Made by a program: the position numbers and the translations under genes. DNA of 64,000 nucleotides from an uncultured Trichococcus sp. Lineage in GTDB: Bacteria > Bacillota > Bacilli > Lactobacillales > Aerococcaceae. Below the pieces are notes generated by a model. It ran no database searches. It was not told the origin of the DNA and saw nothing but the letters and a program-made list of their open reading frames with translations. Each line of letters starts with the position of its first letter. The first letter of the stretch is position 1. Below, in pieces: positions 18,148-26,989 of this stretch. The DNA is taken from contig NZ_OY764015.1 in NCBI RefSeq assembly GCF_963667775.1, positions 248,001 through 312,000 on the forward strand, given 5' to 3'.

Positions 18148-18510
18148 TCATTGATCGTTTTCGCGTTTGAAGTAGAATTCCTGCTCTTCCGCCTCATCAT
18201 AGATGGTCAATGTGGGGGAGGTATCTTTTTTCAGAATCAGATAATAGCCGAAATGGTCGCGGAAGACCAGTTCGTTGGGTTTGGCTTCCTCAAGGGTAGC
18301 CTTTAATTTTTTGTTGTTGAGGAGAATCTCCAGGTTATCAGTAATTTCGACCTTCAAGGACTGTGCGTCGTTTTTCCATGTGCCGATGTAAGGGGTGTAC
18401 GATGTTGACAGACTCTTACCGGCATTGCGATTTGACTTGAACAAAGCAGAGCTGATGCTTGCGACTACGGATAATCCGACGACGATCCTCCAAGGATTAT
18501 TTTTTTTCAC
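18148..18510 (-). CDS. DUF4828-like small membrane-anchored protein
   Basis: About 120 residues from a GTG at 18510 placed eight bases after GGGAGG. It has a short basic N terminus (VKKNNPWR), one hydrophobic segment (about 7-22), and a soluble domain with YIGTWKNDAQSLKVEITDNLEILLNNKKL, a small beta-rich module resembling DUF4828 of enterococci and relatives. The domain is predicted to lie outside the membrane. It is monocistronic and divergent from the aspartate kinase gene. Function unknown. Confidence 0.7.
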   Translation of the reverse strand: MKKNNPWRIVVGLSVVASISSALFKSNRNAGKSLSTSYTPYIGTWKNDAQSLKVEITDNLEILLNNKKLKATLEEAKPNELVFRDHFGYYLILKKDTSPTLTIYDEAEEQEFYFKRENDQ

Positions 18511-18623
18511 TGATTTGAAACCTCCCACACTAAGTTAACTCATAGTATATTCCTTTTTTTGCAAATGGCCATAGCATTAACAATACAAATATGTTACAAA
18601 TGATGTAAAGTTTGAAAAGGTAA

Positions 18624-18652
18624 TTGCCATAGACGTGATATGATGATATTCT
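18624..18652 (+). promoter_or_regulatory. promoter of aspartate kinase gene
   Basis: TTGCCA at 18624-18629 and TATTCT at 18647-18652 with a 17-base spacer. The resulting leader is about 65 bases, too short for a lysine riboswitch. Confidence 0.6.
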
Positions 18653-18724
18653 AAAGCATAAATGAAAATACAATTACAAAATTAAAATTTCGTTAAAGAA
18701 ATAAAAGGCGAGGAAGTGTTCGGT

Positions 18725-20086
18725 TTGAAGGTTATTAAATTTGGCGGGAGTTCCCTTGCGAATGGGACTCAATTGAAAAAAGTCTTACAGATTGTGAAAG
18801 ATGACGCAGACAGAAGAATCGTGGTCGTTTCAGCACCAGGCAAGCGCAATGACTCGGATGAAAAAGTTACGGATCTGCTGATCAAACTGGCTGACGAGGT
18901 AAAGAACAAAGAGGATCACCAAGAAACCTTAAAGACAATCCTGAAAAGATATCAAGATATCGTTGATGAATTGGAAATCGATCCGGGCGTGATGGACATC
19001 ATTTCCAACAACTATAAGAAATTGATCCAGACGAAATTCTACAACGAATTGTATGCGTTGGATGCGTACAAAGCCAGCGGTGAAGACAACAGCGCAATTC
19101 TTGTGGCCGCATTTTTCAAGAAAGAGGGCATCCCGGCCAAATACGTCAACCCGAAGGATGCCGGACTTTTGGTAACCGACAATCCAGGGAATGCGCGGGT
19201 ATTGCCGGAATCATTCAATAATCTTTACGCATTGCGTGACTCGAAAGAAGTCATCGTTTTCCCGGGCTTTTTTGGCTACACAAAGGACGGACAATTGCTC
19301 ACTTTTTCAAGAGGGGGATCGGACATTTCCGGCGCAATCGTTGCGAACGGGGTCAAAGCCAGCCTTTATGAAAACTTCACGGACGTGGATGCCATTTATG
19401 TGGCAAACCCTAAACTGGTCAAACATCCGAAAAAAATTAAGCAATTGACCTATCGTGAAATGCGTGAACTATCCTACAGCGGATTTTCGGTCTTCCATGA
19501 TGAAGCTTTGCAGCCTGCATTCAGCGCCGGCATCCCGGTAGTCGTCAAAAACACCAACAATCCCTCTGCTCCAGGCACCAGCATCACGAGAACGAAGCCA
19601 GAAAATAAACAGATCGTTTCCGGTATCGCAAGCTCGACCGGCTTCATGAGCATTTATATCGGCAAATATTTGATGAACCGAGAAGTCGGCTTTGGCCGCA
19701 AAGTTCTGCGGATTTTTGAAGATTTCGATCTGAATTTCGAACACATGCCATCAGGTATCGATGATTTGTCGATCATCCTGCGCGCCAACCAAATGACGAT
19801 GCAGCAGGAACAAGAACTGTTGTACCGTTTGAAGAACGAATTGGAAGCAGACGATGTTCAGGTCAAGGGCGGCATCTGCTTGTTGATGATCGTCGGTGAA
19901 GGCATGGTCAATTCCGTCGGTACAGTAGCGAAAGCCTGTACCGCGTTAGCCGAAGCGGACATTAATCTTGAAATGATCAACCAAGGTTCATCGGAAGTCA
20001 GCATTATGTTCGGTATCGATGAAAAGGATGAAGCCAGAGCAGTCAAAGTCCTGTACGATGCCTTTTTCCCGGCAAAAAAAGACTAG
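18725..20086 (+). CDS. aspartate kinase
   Basis: Phosphorylates L-aspartate, the first step to lysine/DAP, threonine and methionine. About 453 residues from a TTG at 18725, ten bases after GCGAGGA; an upstream in-frame GTG at 18716 overlaps the site. The KFGGSSLA motif is at residues 5-12, FSRGGSDISGAIVANG is the kinase core, and two ACT domains occupy roughly residues 300-453 (NREVGFGRKVLRIFEDFDLNFEHMPSGIDD and the SVGTVAKACTALAEADINLEMINQGSSE segment). Allosteric feedback by an amino acid is expected from the ACT domains, but which one cannot be read. Monocistronic. Confidence 0.95.
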   Translation: MKVIKFGGSSLANGTQLKKVLQIVKDDADRRIVVVSAPGKRNDSDEKVTDLLIKLADEVKNKEDHQETLKTILKRYQDIVDELEIDPGVMDIISNNYKKLIQTKFYNELYALDAYKASGEDNSAILVAAFFKKEGIPAKYVNPKDAGLLVTDNPGNARVLPESFNNLYALRDSKEVIVFPGFFGYTKDGQLLTFSRGGSDISGAIVANGVKASLYENFTDVDAIYVANPKLVKHPKKIKQLTYREMRELSYSGFSVFHDEALQPAFSAGIPVVVKNTNNPSAPGTSITRTKPENKQIVSGIASSTGFMSIYIGKYLMNREVGFGRKVLRIFEDFDLNFEHMPSGIDDLSIILRANQMTMQQEQELLYRLKNELEADDVQVKGGICLLMIVGEGMVNSVGTVAKACTALAEADINLEMINQGSSEVSIMFGIDEKDEARAVKVLYDAFFPAKKD

Positions 20087-20095
20087 TGTAAAAAG

Positions 20096-20137
20096 AAACA
20101 GGCATTGATGAGAATGACTTCATCGATGCCTGTTTTT
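20096..20137 (+). terminator. terminator of aspartate kinase gene
   Basis: A 16-base stem AAACAGGCATTGATGA (20096-20111) pairs with TCATCGATGCCTGTTT (20120-20135) with one mismatch, then further Ts. Confidence 0.9.
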
Positions 20138-20160
20138 AGTTATCTCTAGCGTGAGTCCGG

Positions 20161-22104
20161 TTATTTTCCGTGCGCAATGCCGGTACTGGACGTTTTCCCG
20201 GCAGCTTTGGCAGTGCCTTGAAAGTGGTGGGTAGGTATTTCTGCCAGGAGACGCAGACTGTTCAGGATGACCAGTATCGTGCTGCCTTCATGTCCAATTA
20301 CCCCGAGCGGAAGATTGATGACTTGGAACAGATTAGAGATGATCAGAATAAGGATGACGGTGATCGAGAAGATGATGTTCTGCATGGTGATTTTTTTCAG
20401 CTTCTTGGACAATCCATAACAATACTCCAACTTGTCCAGCTCGCTCTTCATCAGTACCACATCCGCTGTTTCCATGGCGATATCCGTTCCTTCGCCCATA
20501 GCGATGCCGATATCGGCGTTAGCCAGTGCAGGTGCATCATTAACGCCGTCCCCGACCATGCCGACCAGTTTGTATTTCGCCTGAAGATCTTTAAGAATCG
20601 CAGTCTTATCCTCGGGAAGGCAATTCGCGCGGATTTCATCCACCCCCAATTGCTTACCGATTGTCTGTCCGGTTGCTTCATTGTCGCCGGTGATCATGAT
20701 TGTATGGACACCATTGGTTTTGAAAAAGGCGATCATATCTTTTGCCTCTGGCTTGGGCATATCCAATAAAGCGTAATAGGCTACGACTTTGTCATCCTGT
20801 GAGACATAGATGACGGTCTTTCCTTCGTTCTGGAGCGCGAAAGCTTCCTGCACAAGGGGGGACTTATTCTCCGGCTCGTTTACAACGAAGGTTTTTTTGC
20901 CGATTTTCCATTGGCTTCCGAACGCTTCGCCAGCCAGTCCGAATCCGGTGAGGTCCTGGATTGTATCCATTTGCGACTTCGTATATTTCTCCGTGTCAAG
21001 ATGTTGGACTAACGCGGTAGCAATCGGATGGGTGGAGGAGTGCTCCAGAGCGTAGACAACGGACATGATGTGTTTTTCATCTGTGTCTGCCAGATAGCTG
21101 GCTTCCGTCACTTTCGGCTTTCCTTCCGTCAGCGTACCCGTTTTGTCGAATGCGATGCAATCCATCTCGGAGAAGTTCTCGATCGGGATGCCGCCTTTGA
21201 ATAGGATCCCGCGCTTGGCTGCATTGGAAATGGCCGAAAGGACAGCCGGAGTGGCCGATGCCACCAATGCGCAAGGGGAAGCGACTGTCAACAGTACCAT
21301 GCCGCGATAGAAGGACTCATTCCAGCCCCAATCCAGAAGAAAATAAAAAACGGCGATCATGACCGGCACAAAGACAAGGACGACTTTAACGTAAGTATTT
21401 TCGATGCGGTTAATGAAGCTTGCGGTCTTCGAAGGGGTCTTTTGCGCTTCTTCCACCATGCGGATGATTTTGGCGAAAAGGGTATCCTTGGATTCTTTCG
21501 TGACAGTCATCGTCAGCGCTTCGCTCAGATTGATTGTGCTTCCGAAGATGTCATCGCCTACAGTCTTTTCGACAGGGATGGACTCGCCGGAAATGGCTGC
21601 CTCATCAATCAAGCCTTGACCCGATACGATTGCACCGTCGATGGGGATGCTGGCGCCTTTGGGGACCAATAAAGTATCACCGACTTTCAGCTCTTTTACG
21701 GCAACATCTTCGATGGAGCCATCCGAGTTGATGCGTTTTGCGGTTTCCGGGACGATGTTCATCAATGCTGTGATCGCTTCGGTACTCTTGTCGGTCGCGT
21801 ATTCCTCCAGTGAACCGGATAGCGAGAAGATGAAGATGAGCAATGCCCCTTCCATCCAGTAGCCGATCAGCGAGGCACCTACTGCGGCAAGCACCATCAA
21901 TATGTCGACATTCAGGTGTTTGTTTTCGACCGTATCGATGAAGCCTTCTTTTGCTTGTTTATAGCCGCCTATGATGAATGATAGTACAAAAATGATGGCT
22001 GCAGCCGTATCTAAGTTTTGCCATTGCAACACAATGCCAAGAATGATGAGAACGCCGCTTATCATGGTTGCGATCATTGCTTTATTCTTGAATAAGTCTT
22101 TCAT
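20161..22104 (-). CDS. P1B-4-type metal-transporting ATPase (PfeT/PmtA-like)
   Basis: A heavy-metal P-type ATPase of about 647 residues from ATG 22104, which has AAGGAGTG eight bases upstream. The phosphorylation site is Asp320 in DKTGT; the metal motif is Ser276-Pro277-Cys278 in TVASPCALVAS rather than CPC; the HP-type motif is SSTHPIA; GDGVNDAPALA closes the P-domain. There is no N-terminal HMA domain. SPC plus no HMA is the P1B-4 pattern of B. subtilis PfeT (ZosA) and streptococcal PmtA, which export Fe(II)/Co(II) and are PerR-controlled. PerR/Fur-like boxes upstream support that reading. Zn/Cd export is the alternative. Confidence 0.88.
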   Translation of the reverse strand: MKDLFKNKAMIATMISGVLIILGIVLQWQNLDTAAAIIFVLSFIIGGYKQAKEGFIDTVENKHLNVDILMVLAAVGASLIGYWMEGALLIFIFSLSGSLEEYATDKSTEAITALMNIVPETAKRINSDGSIEDVAVKELKVGDTLLVPKGASIPIDGAIVSGQGLIDEAAISGESIPVEKTVGDDIFGSTINLSEALTMTVTKESKDTLFAKIIRMVEEAQKTPSKTASFINRIENTYVKVVLVFVPVMIAVFYFLLDWGWNESFYRGMVLLTVASPCALVASATPAVLSAISNAAKRGILFKGGIPIENFSEMDCIAFDKTGTLTEGKPKVTEASYLADTDEKHIMSVVYALEHSSTHPIATALVQHLDTEKYTKSQMDTIQDLTGFGLAGEAFGSQWKIGKKTFVVNEPENKSPLVQEAFALQNEGKTVIYVSQDDKVVAYYALLDMPKPEAKDMIAFFKTNGVHTIMITGDNEATGQTIGKQLGVDEIRANCLPEDKTAILKDLQAKYKLVGMVGDGVNDAPALANADIGIAMGEGTDIAMETADVVLMKSELDKLEYCYGLSKKLKKITMQNIIFSITVILILIISNLFQVINLPLGVIGHEGSTILVILNSLRLLAEIPTHHFQGTAKAAGKTSSTGIAHGK

Positions 22105-22156
22105 TAGTGACACTCCTTCCTTATATGCCTTCATGATAGCACTAAAGAAAGCTAGA

Positions 22157-22171
22157 TTATAATCACTATAA
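22157..22171. promoter_or_regulatory. PerR-type box at the metal ATPase promoter
   Basis: TTATAATCACTATAA matches the PerR consensus TTATAATNATTATAA at 14 of 15 positions (N excluded from mismatch). It overlaps a minus-strand TATAAT (22161-22156) that is the likely -10 of the ATPase gene, a good position for repression. Confidence 0.75.
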
Positions 22172-22278
22172 TCAAACAGAAATGAATCTCATTCTCAATG
22201 TCCATATTACAGACACAATTTAAAGGGGGAAAAATTGCGTACAGCAATAAAACGAAAAGAAACCACTGTGATATCAGA

Positions 22279-22293
22279 TTATAATCATTATCA
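22279..22293. promoter_or_regulatory. second PerR/Fur-like box upstream of the metal ATPase
   Basis: TTATAATCATTATCA matches both the PerR consensus and the Fur 7-1-7 core TGATAATNATTATCA with one mismatch each. A weaker Fur-like palindrome AATGA-ATC-TCATT lies near 22181-22193. The pair suggests metal and peroxide control. Confidence 0.6.
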
Positions 22294-22322
22294 TTAAAAC
22301 GTTCGTGCCTGTTGGAACAAAT

Positions 22323-22349
22323 AAAAAAAGCCATCCATAAGAGGATGGC
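22323..22349 (-). terminator. terminator of uppP
   Basis: Minus-strand GCCATCC-(6-base loop)-GGATGGC followed by seven Ts, just after the uppP stop. Confidence 0.9.
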
Positions 22350-22360
22350 CAAACTCATTT

Positions 22361-23182
22361 TCAGACTAACATAAAATAAATCAAGACGATTGCCCCAAGT
22401 ACGATACGATACCAACCGAACGCCTTGAAGTCGTTGCGTTTCAAATAGCCGATCAGGAACTTGATAGCGACGATCGAAACAAGGAAAGCGGTGATCATGC
22501 CAGACAAAAGGACAGCGAATTCAAGGCCGGTAAAGTCGAAACCGAATTTGATGATCTTCAAAAAGCTGATCCCGAACATAATCGGAATGCTCATGAAGAA
22601 AGAGAACTCCGTCGCGATGAAGCGGGAAGTTCCCAACACGATGCTTCCTAGGATTGAAGAACCGGAGCGCGATGTTCCCGGGATGATCGAAAGTGCCTGG
22701 AACAATCCGATCTGGAAAGCTTTCATGTAGGTCAACTCGCTGAATTCGGTGATGCTTGGCTCGCGGTCTTTATGCCGGTTTTCGATAACGATGAATAAAA
22801 TACCGTAGATGATCAGCGCCAAAGCAACAACTGTTGCGTTCAACAGGTTTTCGTCGGCCCAATCGTTCAAGGGCAAACCGATTACGCCTGCCGGGATGCA
22901 ACCGATGACGACTTTTTTCCAGATGTCCCAAGTCTGGTTTTTTTCTTCTTTCGTTTTGCTTGGGGAAAAGGGATTCAGTTTGTGAAAATAAATGACTACT
23001 ACAGCCAGGATGGCCCCCAATTGGATTACGTAGAAGAACATCTCTTTGAATGCTTGCGATAGGTTCAACTGGATGAATTCTTCGACGAGGATCATGTGAC
23101 CCGTGCTGCTGATGGGTAGCCATTCGGTGATGCCTTCGACGATGCCGAGGATGATTGCTTTCAATATTTCTATAAATTCCAT
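22361..23182 (-). CDS. uppP: undecaprenyl-diphosphatase (BacA/UppP)
   Basis: Dephosphorylates undecaprenyl pyrophosphate so that the carrier lipid can be reused in peptidoglycan synthesis; it confers bacitracin tolerance. About 273 residues, polytopic. The two catalytic blocks are present: [20 protein letters not shown] near the N terminus and [17 protein letters not shown] in the middle. ATG 23182 has AAAGGA upstream; the reading frame is open further up without a ribosome site. It has its own promoter and terminator, so it is a single-gene unit. Confidence 0.96.
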   Translation of the reverse strand: MEFIEILKAIILGIVEGITEWLPISSTGHMILVEEFIQLNLSQAFKEMFFYVIQLGAILAVVVIYFHKLNPFSPSKTKEEKNQTWDIWKKVVIGCIPAGVIGLPLNDWADENLLNATVVALALIIYGILFIVIENRHKDREPSITEFSELTYMKAFQIGLFQALSIIPGTSRSGSSILGSIVLGTSRFIATEFSFFMSIPIMFGISFLKIIKFGFDFTGLEFAVLLSGMITAFLVSIVAIKFLIGYLKRNDFKAFGWYRIVLGAIVLIYFMLV

Positions 23183-23226
23183 ATAATATCCTTTCTGTTG
23201 CACGTTATTTTGACACTCCATCATCT

Positions 23227-23255
23227 AGTATAGCGAAATGAAAAAGATTAGCCAA
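23227..23255 (-). promoter_or_regulatory. promoter of uppP
   Basis: Minus-strand TTGGCT (23255-23250), 17 bases, TATACT (23232-23227), about 45 bases upstream of the start codon. Confidence 0.7.
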
Positions 23256-23401
23256 CCATTTTCAAGTATTCATCTGAAAGAGTCTGGAACTTTTTGGATG
23301 TAAGCGGTGCTCAAAAAAATTCACAATTCCAAACGGTTTATGGTAAAATGAAGTGTACTAAATTTCACATAAGATTATTTAAATAAGGAAGAGGCGATAG
23401 C

Positions 23402-23911
23402 ATGTTTGGGTTTTTTAAGAAGAGTGATAAGAAGGAGAAACTACCGGTTGAGAAAGAAATCTTATATTCACCAGCAAACGGTGTAGTGGTTCCGGTTTCG
23501 GATGTTGCAGATCCAGTGTTTTCCCAAAAAATGATGGGTGACGGATTTGCAGTCATTCCTGCTGATGGAAACATTTATTCTCCAGCAAAAGGAAAAGTAT
23601 TGAGTGTATTCCCGACAAAGCATGCAGTAGGCATCTTGTTGGACAGCGGCTTGGAACTTTTGTTGCATATGGGATTGGACACGGTTGAGTTGAACGGGAA
23701 ACCGTTCGAAATCTTTGTGAAGGAAGGTCAATCTTTGACTGCGGATACACTGATCGCCAAAGTCGATCTGGCGCAACTGCAGGAAGCCGGTAAAAATTCT
23801 GCGATGGTCGTCGTCATCACAAACATGGATAAGGTCAAAAATTTCAGCTTGGATGTGACCGGGGAAGCTGCCGTAAAAGCAGAAATCGGAAGCGTTCTGC
23901 CGAAAGAATAA
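23402..23911 (+). CDS. PTS glucose-type EIIA protein
   Basis: A stand-alone soluble EIIA of the glucose family, 169 residues, like E. coli Crr or B. subtilis YpqE. It accepts phosphate from HPr. His89 in ELLLHMGLDTVEL is the phospho-acceptor and His74 in PTKHAVGI the supporting histidine. The core has the usual SPANGVVVPVSDVADPVFSQKMMGDGFAV start. No EIIB/EIIC partner is adjacent, so it must serve a permease encoded elsewhere or have a regulatory role. Start ATG 23402 with GAGG upstream; a -10 TAAAAT lies at 23344-23349 preceded by TGG. Confidence 0.93.
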   Translation: MFGFFKKSDKKEKLPVEKEILYSPANGVVVPVSDVADPVFSQKMMGDGFAVIPADGNIYSPAKGKVLSVFPTKHAVGILLDSGLELLLHMGLDTVELNGKPFEIFVKEGQSLTADTLIAKVDLAQLQEAGKNSAMVVVITNMDKVKNFSLDVTGEAAVKAEIGSVLPKE

Positions 23912-23925
23912 CAGAATAGGTGTTT

Positions 23926-23962
23926 AAAAAGCTTCATCCGGCGAATCGGATGAAGCTTTTTT
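23926..23962. terminator. bidirectional terminator
   Basis: A 15-bp stem (23926-23940 with 23947-23961) around a 6-base loop, with A and T runs on both arms. It ends the EIIA gene and, in the other direction, the dioxygenase/flavin-reductase operon. Confidence 0.92.
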
Positions 23963-23967
23963 GTCGT

Positions 23968-24060
23968 GATGCGCGTAAACAGCCGACGCCAAGCCGCTGT
24001 CTCGGCTGTTCGGCGCCTGTTGTTATCTGAACAACCGAGACAACGACTTTTGCCGACATG
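23968..24060. repeat. GCCGAC/GTCGGC-type GC-rich repeat
   Basis: A stretch with CAGCCGACG, AGCCG..CGGCT, TCGGCTGTTCGGC and GCCGACATG, able to form several small stems. The same motif family is amplified at 43450-43640. Confidence 0.5.
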
Positions 24061-24067
24061 CAATCCG

Positions 24068-24685
24068 TTAAGGTCGTTCCAGCGAAAAAATTTCCCCGAG
24101 CTTTGTATAGTCGTTGCCGGCCAGCCTTGCGACAGGCTTCAATTCGTCGGCCAAAACGTACTGTTTCTCCTGATCGAAGACCGATTCATCAAAAAGGAAC
24201 TCTTCGACACGTAAGATGAACAGATCCGTCAGCACGGCGCCTTCCGCATCCTTAAGCGGCACATATTGGTGGACACTGATTTCCATCCGAACTTTCGCGT
24301 CTTTGATGGCAGGGACTGATACTGTTCGGCTGGCGATCAACGTCAATTCCGTCAAATCGATTTCGCTCTCCGTGTCGGGCAATTGGGCGGCCGTCCTGTT
24401 CATCTCTTCCACCAAATCCTCGCTGACGATGTGGACGACGCCTTGTCCGGAAGCAAGCAAGTTTCTGGCGGAATCCTTAATTTTTCCGCCGTTTCTCAGA
24501 ATGGCGACACTGATCAGCGGGAGCACATTAGAGGCGACGCTGAAAAAACTGAAGGGCGCGGCATTGACTACTTGCGTTTCCGGATTCTGGGTGGTGATCC
24601 AGGCAATCGGGCGTGGGATGATGCTCCCGGTCAAAAATTTGTACATTTGTTTTGTGTTGAGTTCTTCGCTATTGAAATGCTGCAT
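24068..24685 (-). CDS. flavin reductase family protein (FMN-binding split barrel)
   Basis: A 205-residue protein of the flavin-reductase-like/flavoredoxin family: a split-barrel FMN-binding domain with GSIIPRPIAWITTQN, VNAAPFSFFSVASNVLPLISVAI and NLLASGQGVVHIV. The family reduces free flavin or binds FMN tightly. The gene begins four bases after the stop of the dioxygenase gene, so the two are translated together, as expected for a quinone/aromatic detoxification pair in which one member supplies reduced flavin. This pairing role is inference. Confidence 0.88.
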   Translation of the reverse strand: MQHFNSEELNTKQMYKFLTGSIIPRPIAWITTQNPETQVVNAAPFSFFSVASNVLPLISVAILRNGGKIKDSARNLLASGQGVVHIVSEDLVEEMNRTAAQLPDTESEIDLTELTLIASRTVSVPAIKDAKVRMEISVHQYVPLKDAEGAVLTDLFILRVEEFLFDESVFDQEKQYVLADELKPVARLAGNDYTKLGEIFSLERP

Positions 24686-24689
24686 AGGA

Positions 24690-25592
24690 TCACTTCTTTC
24701 TGTTCAGGATAGCGGCTTCGATTGCCTTTCGTTTTGGTTCCAGGAAATCAGGGAGAGCAAACGTTTCTCCGAGTTTTTCCAACGGTTCGTCAAGTGTGAA
24801 GCCCGGTTGCTCAGTCGCTATTTCGATGCGTAGTCCGCTCGGCTCGCGCAGGTAAAGGCTATGGAAATAACCGCGGTCGATGATTTTTTCTACAGTGATC
24901 TTATATTCTTTTGCCTTATCGAGGATCAGATCCAAGTCTCCGCGGTCCGGAACACTGTAAGCGATGTGGTCGATGGCGCCTTTGCCTAGACGGGTAGGTT
25001 TCAGGCTCGTGGACTGGATCAGCTTACTTTCCTCACCCGGAGCAGGGATCGGATGGGAAGTATGATCTACCAGTATCATGCCCAGCACGTCGCGGAAAAA
25101 GGTCTCCGTTTTCTCCAGGTCGGACACGGTATAGTGGATTCCTTGGATACCGATGATCTGGTATTCTGCAGATACGTCGCTGTGGCGAGTAGCCTGATCG
25201 GGTGCGACCACTTCGGGTACTTCGATCAAGCTGATTTCCATGTCGTCCGGATCTCGGAAAGTGCAACTTGCTGCATCGTTCGCGATGGAGCGAACGGCCC
25301 GCGCGCTGAGTCTTTTTTTCCAGAACGTCAGGCTGCCTTGAGGGATCTTCAGCAGCACATCATGGATGAAACTGTCTTCTTCGTGACGTTGACCGACTCT
25401 CGACAACTCGAAAAAGGTCAATATCGTACCCGGAGATCCCTGGTAGTCGCCATAAAAAAGGTGGGGATCTGTCAAATTGTCCTGATTGATCGTCTGTTTG
25501 ACAAGTCGCAATCCCAAAATTTCGGTGTAAAAAGTTTTGTTCTTTTCCGCGTCTTTTGTGATGGCGGTGAGATGGTGAAAACCTGTGATCAT
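24690..25592 (-). CDS. VOC-family ring-cleaving dioxygenase (MhqO-like)
   Basis: A 300-residue protein of two fused vicinal-oxygen-chelate halves, similar to B. subtilis MhqA/MhqO hydroquinone-type dioxygenases. The first half opens with GFHHLTAITKDAEKNKTFYTEILGLRLVKQT and the second with GIQGIHYTVSDLEKTETFFRDVLGM; metal-site candidates are His7/His8, His155 and the Glu in GLRIEIATE. It is the first gene of a two-gene operon with the flavin reductase. A palindrome overlaps its promoter, suggesting repression by an MhqR/YodB-type regulator. The exact substrate is unknown. Confidence 0.85.
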   Translation of the reverse strand: MITGFHHLTAITKDAEKNKTFYTEILGLRLVKQTINQDNLTDPHLFYGDYQGSPGTILTFFELSRVGQRHEEDSFIHDVLLKIPQGSLTFWKKRLSARAVRSIANDAASCTFRDPDDMEISLIEVPEVVAPDQATRHSDVSAEYQIIGIQGIHYTVSDLEKTETFFRDVLGMILVDHTSHPIPAPGEESKLIQSTSLKPTRLGKGAIDHIAYSVPDRGDLDLILDKAKEYKITVEKIIDRGYFHSLYLREPSGLRIEIATEQPGFTLDEPLEKLGETFALPDFLEPKRKAIEAAILNRKK

Positions 25593-25645
25593 GTCAGTTC
25601 AAGCCTCCGTTCAAATAATGTATGATTCGAGTATACAGGAGAGTG

Positions 25646-25656
25646 CCTCAGTGAGG
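25646..25656. promoter_or_regulatory. operator-like palindrome upstream of dioxygenase gene
   Basis: CCTCA-G-TGAGG is a perfect 5-1-5 inverted repeat. On the minus strand it lies between TTACCT and an extended -10 TGTATACT, so a bound repressor would block the promoter. Confidence 0.45.
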
Positions 25657-25725
25657 TAACTATTCTGCTCAGCGTTGGCCGGTGAGCTGATCCACCTAAG
25701 GTCATGACCGACACCGAGGGAATGA

Positions 25726-25763
25726 AAAACAAAAACCCCCACGCTCTATCAGAACGTGAAGGG
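25726..25763 (-). terminator. terminator of lactonase gene
   Basis: On the minus strand CCCTTCACG pairs with CGTGGGGG through two G-U pairs, followed by TTTTTGTTTTT. Confidence 0.8.
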
Positions 25764-25783
25764 AATGCTTTTTCTTGATGATT

Positions 25784-26815
25784 CTAGTGGAATACGCAAA
25801 CGCACTCTGCCGCGTAAACGTCTTTTTGCAGTAACGTTAATTTGCCTGTTTCTGCATCGCGCTCGAATAAAGTCAGATTGTCGGAATCTTGATGAGCTAC
25901 AACAACGAATTGGCCGCTTGGATCCAAGTTGAAGTCACGCGGGATGTTTCCTTCAGTCGGAACATATTCCACCAATGACAATGTTTTACCATCTTCGGAT
26001 ACCGCATAGACAACCAATGAATCATGGCCGCGATTGGAAGCATAAACGAATTTTCCGTCAGCGGAAATGCGGATTGCTGCGCCGCCGTTGAAACCGGTAT
26101 GCTCTTCAGGGATGGTCGTGATGACTTGCAACAATGAGAAAGTGCCTGCTGCTGCGTCATAGGCAAGAACTTCAACATCGCTGCTCAATTCACCGAACAA
26201 GTAAGCCACTTTGCCGTTTGGATGGAAAACCAAGTGACGCGGTCCAGTGCCAGGAGTCGCTTTATAACGGGAAACTTCCGCAAGTTTGCCTTCATCGGAA
26301 ACTGTATAGGTGTACACTTCATCGGTTCCCAGATCGCAAGCCAACAAGAATTTCTTGTCCGGGGAAAGCGCGCTGTAGTGCACATGCGGAATGGTCTGGT
26401 TTTCGTGGATGCTTGAACCTTCATGTTGCGCACGGTCAGTCATCGTGAATGAGCCGTCTGCATTTTCTTTATAGACAGTCAAGTATCCGCCATGGTAATT
26501 GGCTGTGAAAAGCAATTTTCTGTCTTCATCGAAATAGATATAGCATGGCGCAGATCCTTCAGGGGAAATTTCGGCTACCTTGTCATAGGTTCCGTTCTCA
26601 TTTTTCTTGAAAGAAGTGATGCCGCCGCCTTCGTCCGTTTTGGAAATGGTGTACATCATTTCTTTGTCTGCGGATAAGTCCAGATAAGTCGGACTGTCGA
26701 CTTCCGCAATCAAGCGATAATCACGTAATTTTTTTTTATCGGTGTCCAAAATGATCTGATGAACCCCTTTACTTTCTCTTTTCGTGTAAGAGCCAAGATA
26801 TAAATCTTGTTCCAT
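25784..26815 (-). CDS. 6-phosphogluconolactonase-type seven-bladed propeller (lactonase family)
   Basis: A 343-residue beta-propeller protein of the lactonase family (Pgl/YkgB type). Blade repeats are visible: LGSYTKRESKGVHQIILD, ISPEGSAPCYIYFDEDRKLLFTANYHGGYLTVY, HYSALSPDKKFLLACDLGTDEVYTY, GPRHLVFHPNGKVAYLFGEL, RISADGKFVYASNRGHDSLVVY and NLDPSGQFVVVAHQDSDNL. Family members hydrolyse 6-phosphogluconolactone in the pentose phosphate pathway. The ATG at 26815 has AGGAGG upstream and an extended -10 TGTTATAAT (26852-26847). Monocistronic. Confidence 0.88.
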   Translation of the reverse strand: MEQDLYLGSYTKRESKGVHQIILDTDKKKLRDYRLIAEVDSPTYLDLSADKEMMYTISKTDEGGGITSFKKNENGTYDKVAEISPEGSAPCYIYFDEDRKLLFTANYHGGYLTVYKENADGSFTMTDRAQHEGSSIHENQTIPHVHYSALSPDKKFLLACDLGTDEVYTYTVSDEGKLAEVSRYKATPGTGPRHLVFHPNGKVAYLFGELSSDVEVLAYDAAAGTFSLLQVITTIPEEHTGFNGGAAIRISADGKFVYASNRGHDSLVVYAVSEDGKTLSLVEYVPTEGNIPRDFNLDPSGQFVVVAHQDSDNLTLFERDAETGKLTLLQKDVYAAECVCVFH

Positions 26816-26989
26816 CCAAAGACCTCCTAAATATTATGATAATCCCATTATAACAAATGCCCTCAACAATGACAGGAAAAAAAGCTTACGAAGCAAATAA
26901 ACTTGGATTCAACGGCATAATCAATGGTTTGCCAAAAAAACTGTGATAGAATAGAAATTGTAAAAAGTGTCTGAAAAGGGGATATGTAT

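Noticed and set aside
18530-18724. Lysine riboswitch before aspartate kinase
   Set aside because: The promoter at 18624-18652 leaves a leader of about 65 bases, and no lysine-aptamer motifs or terminator are seen.
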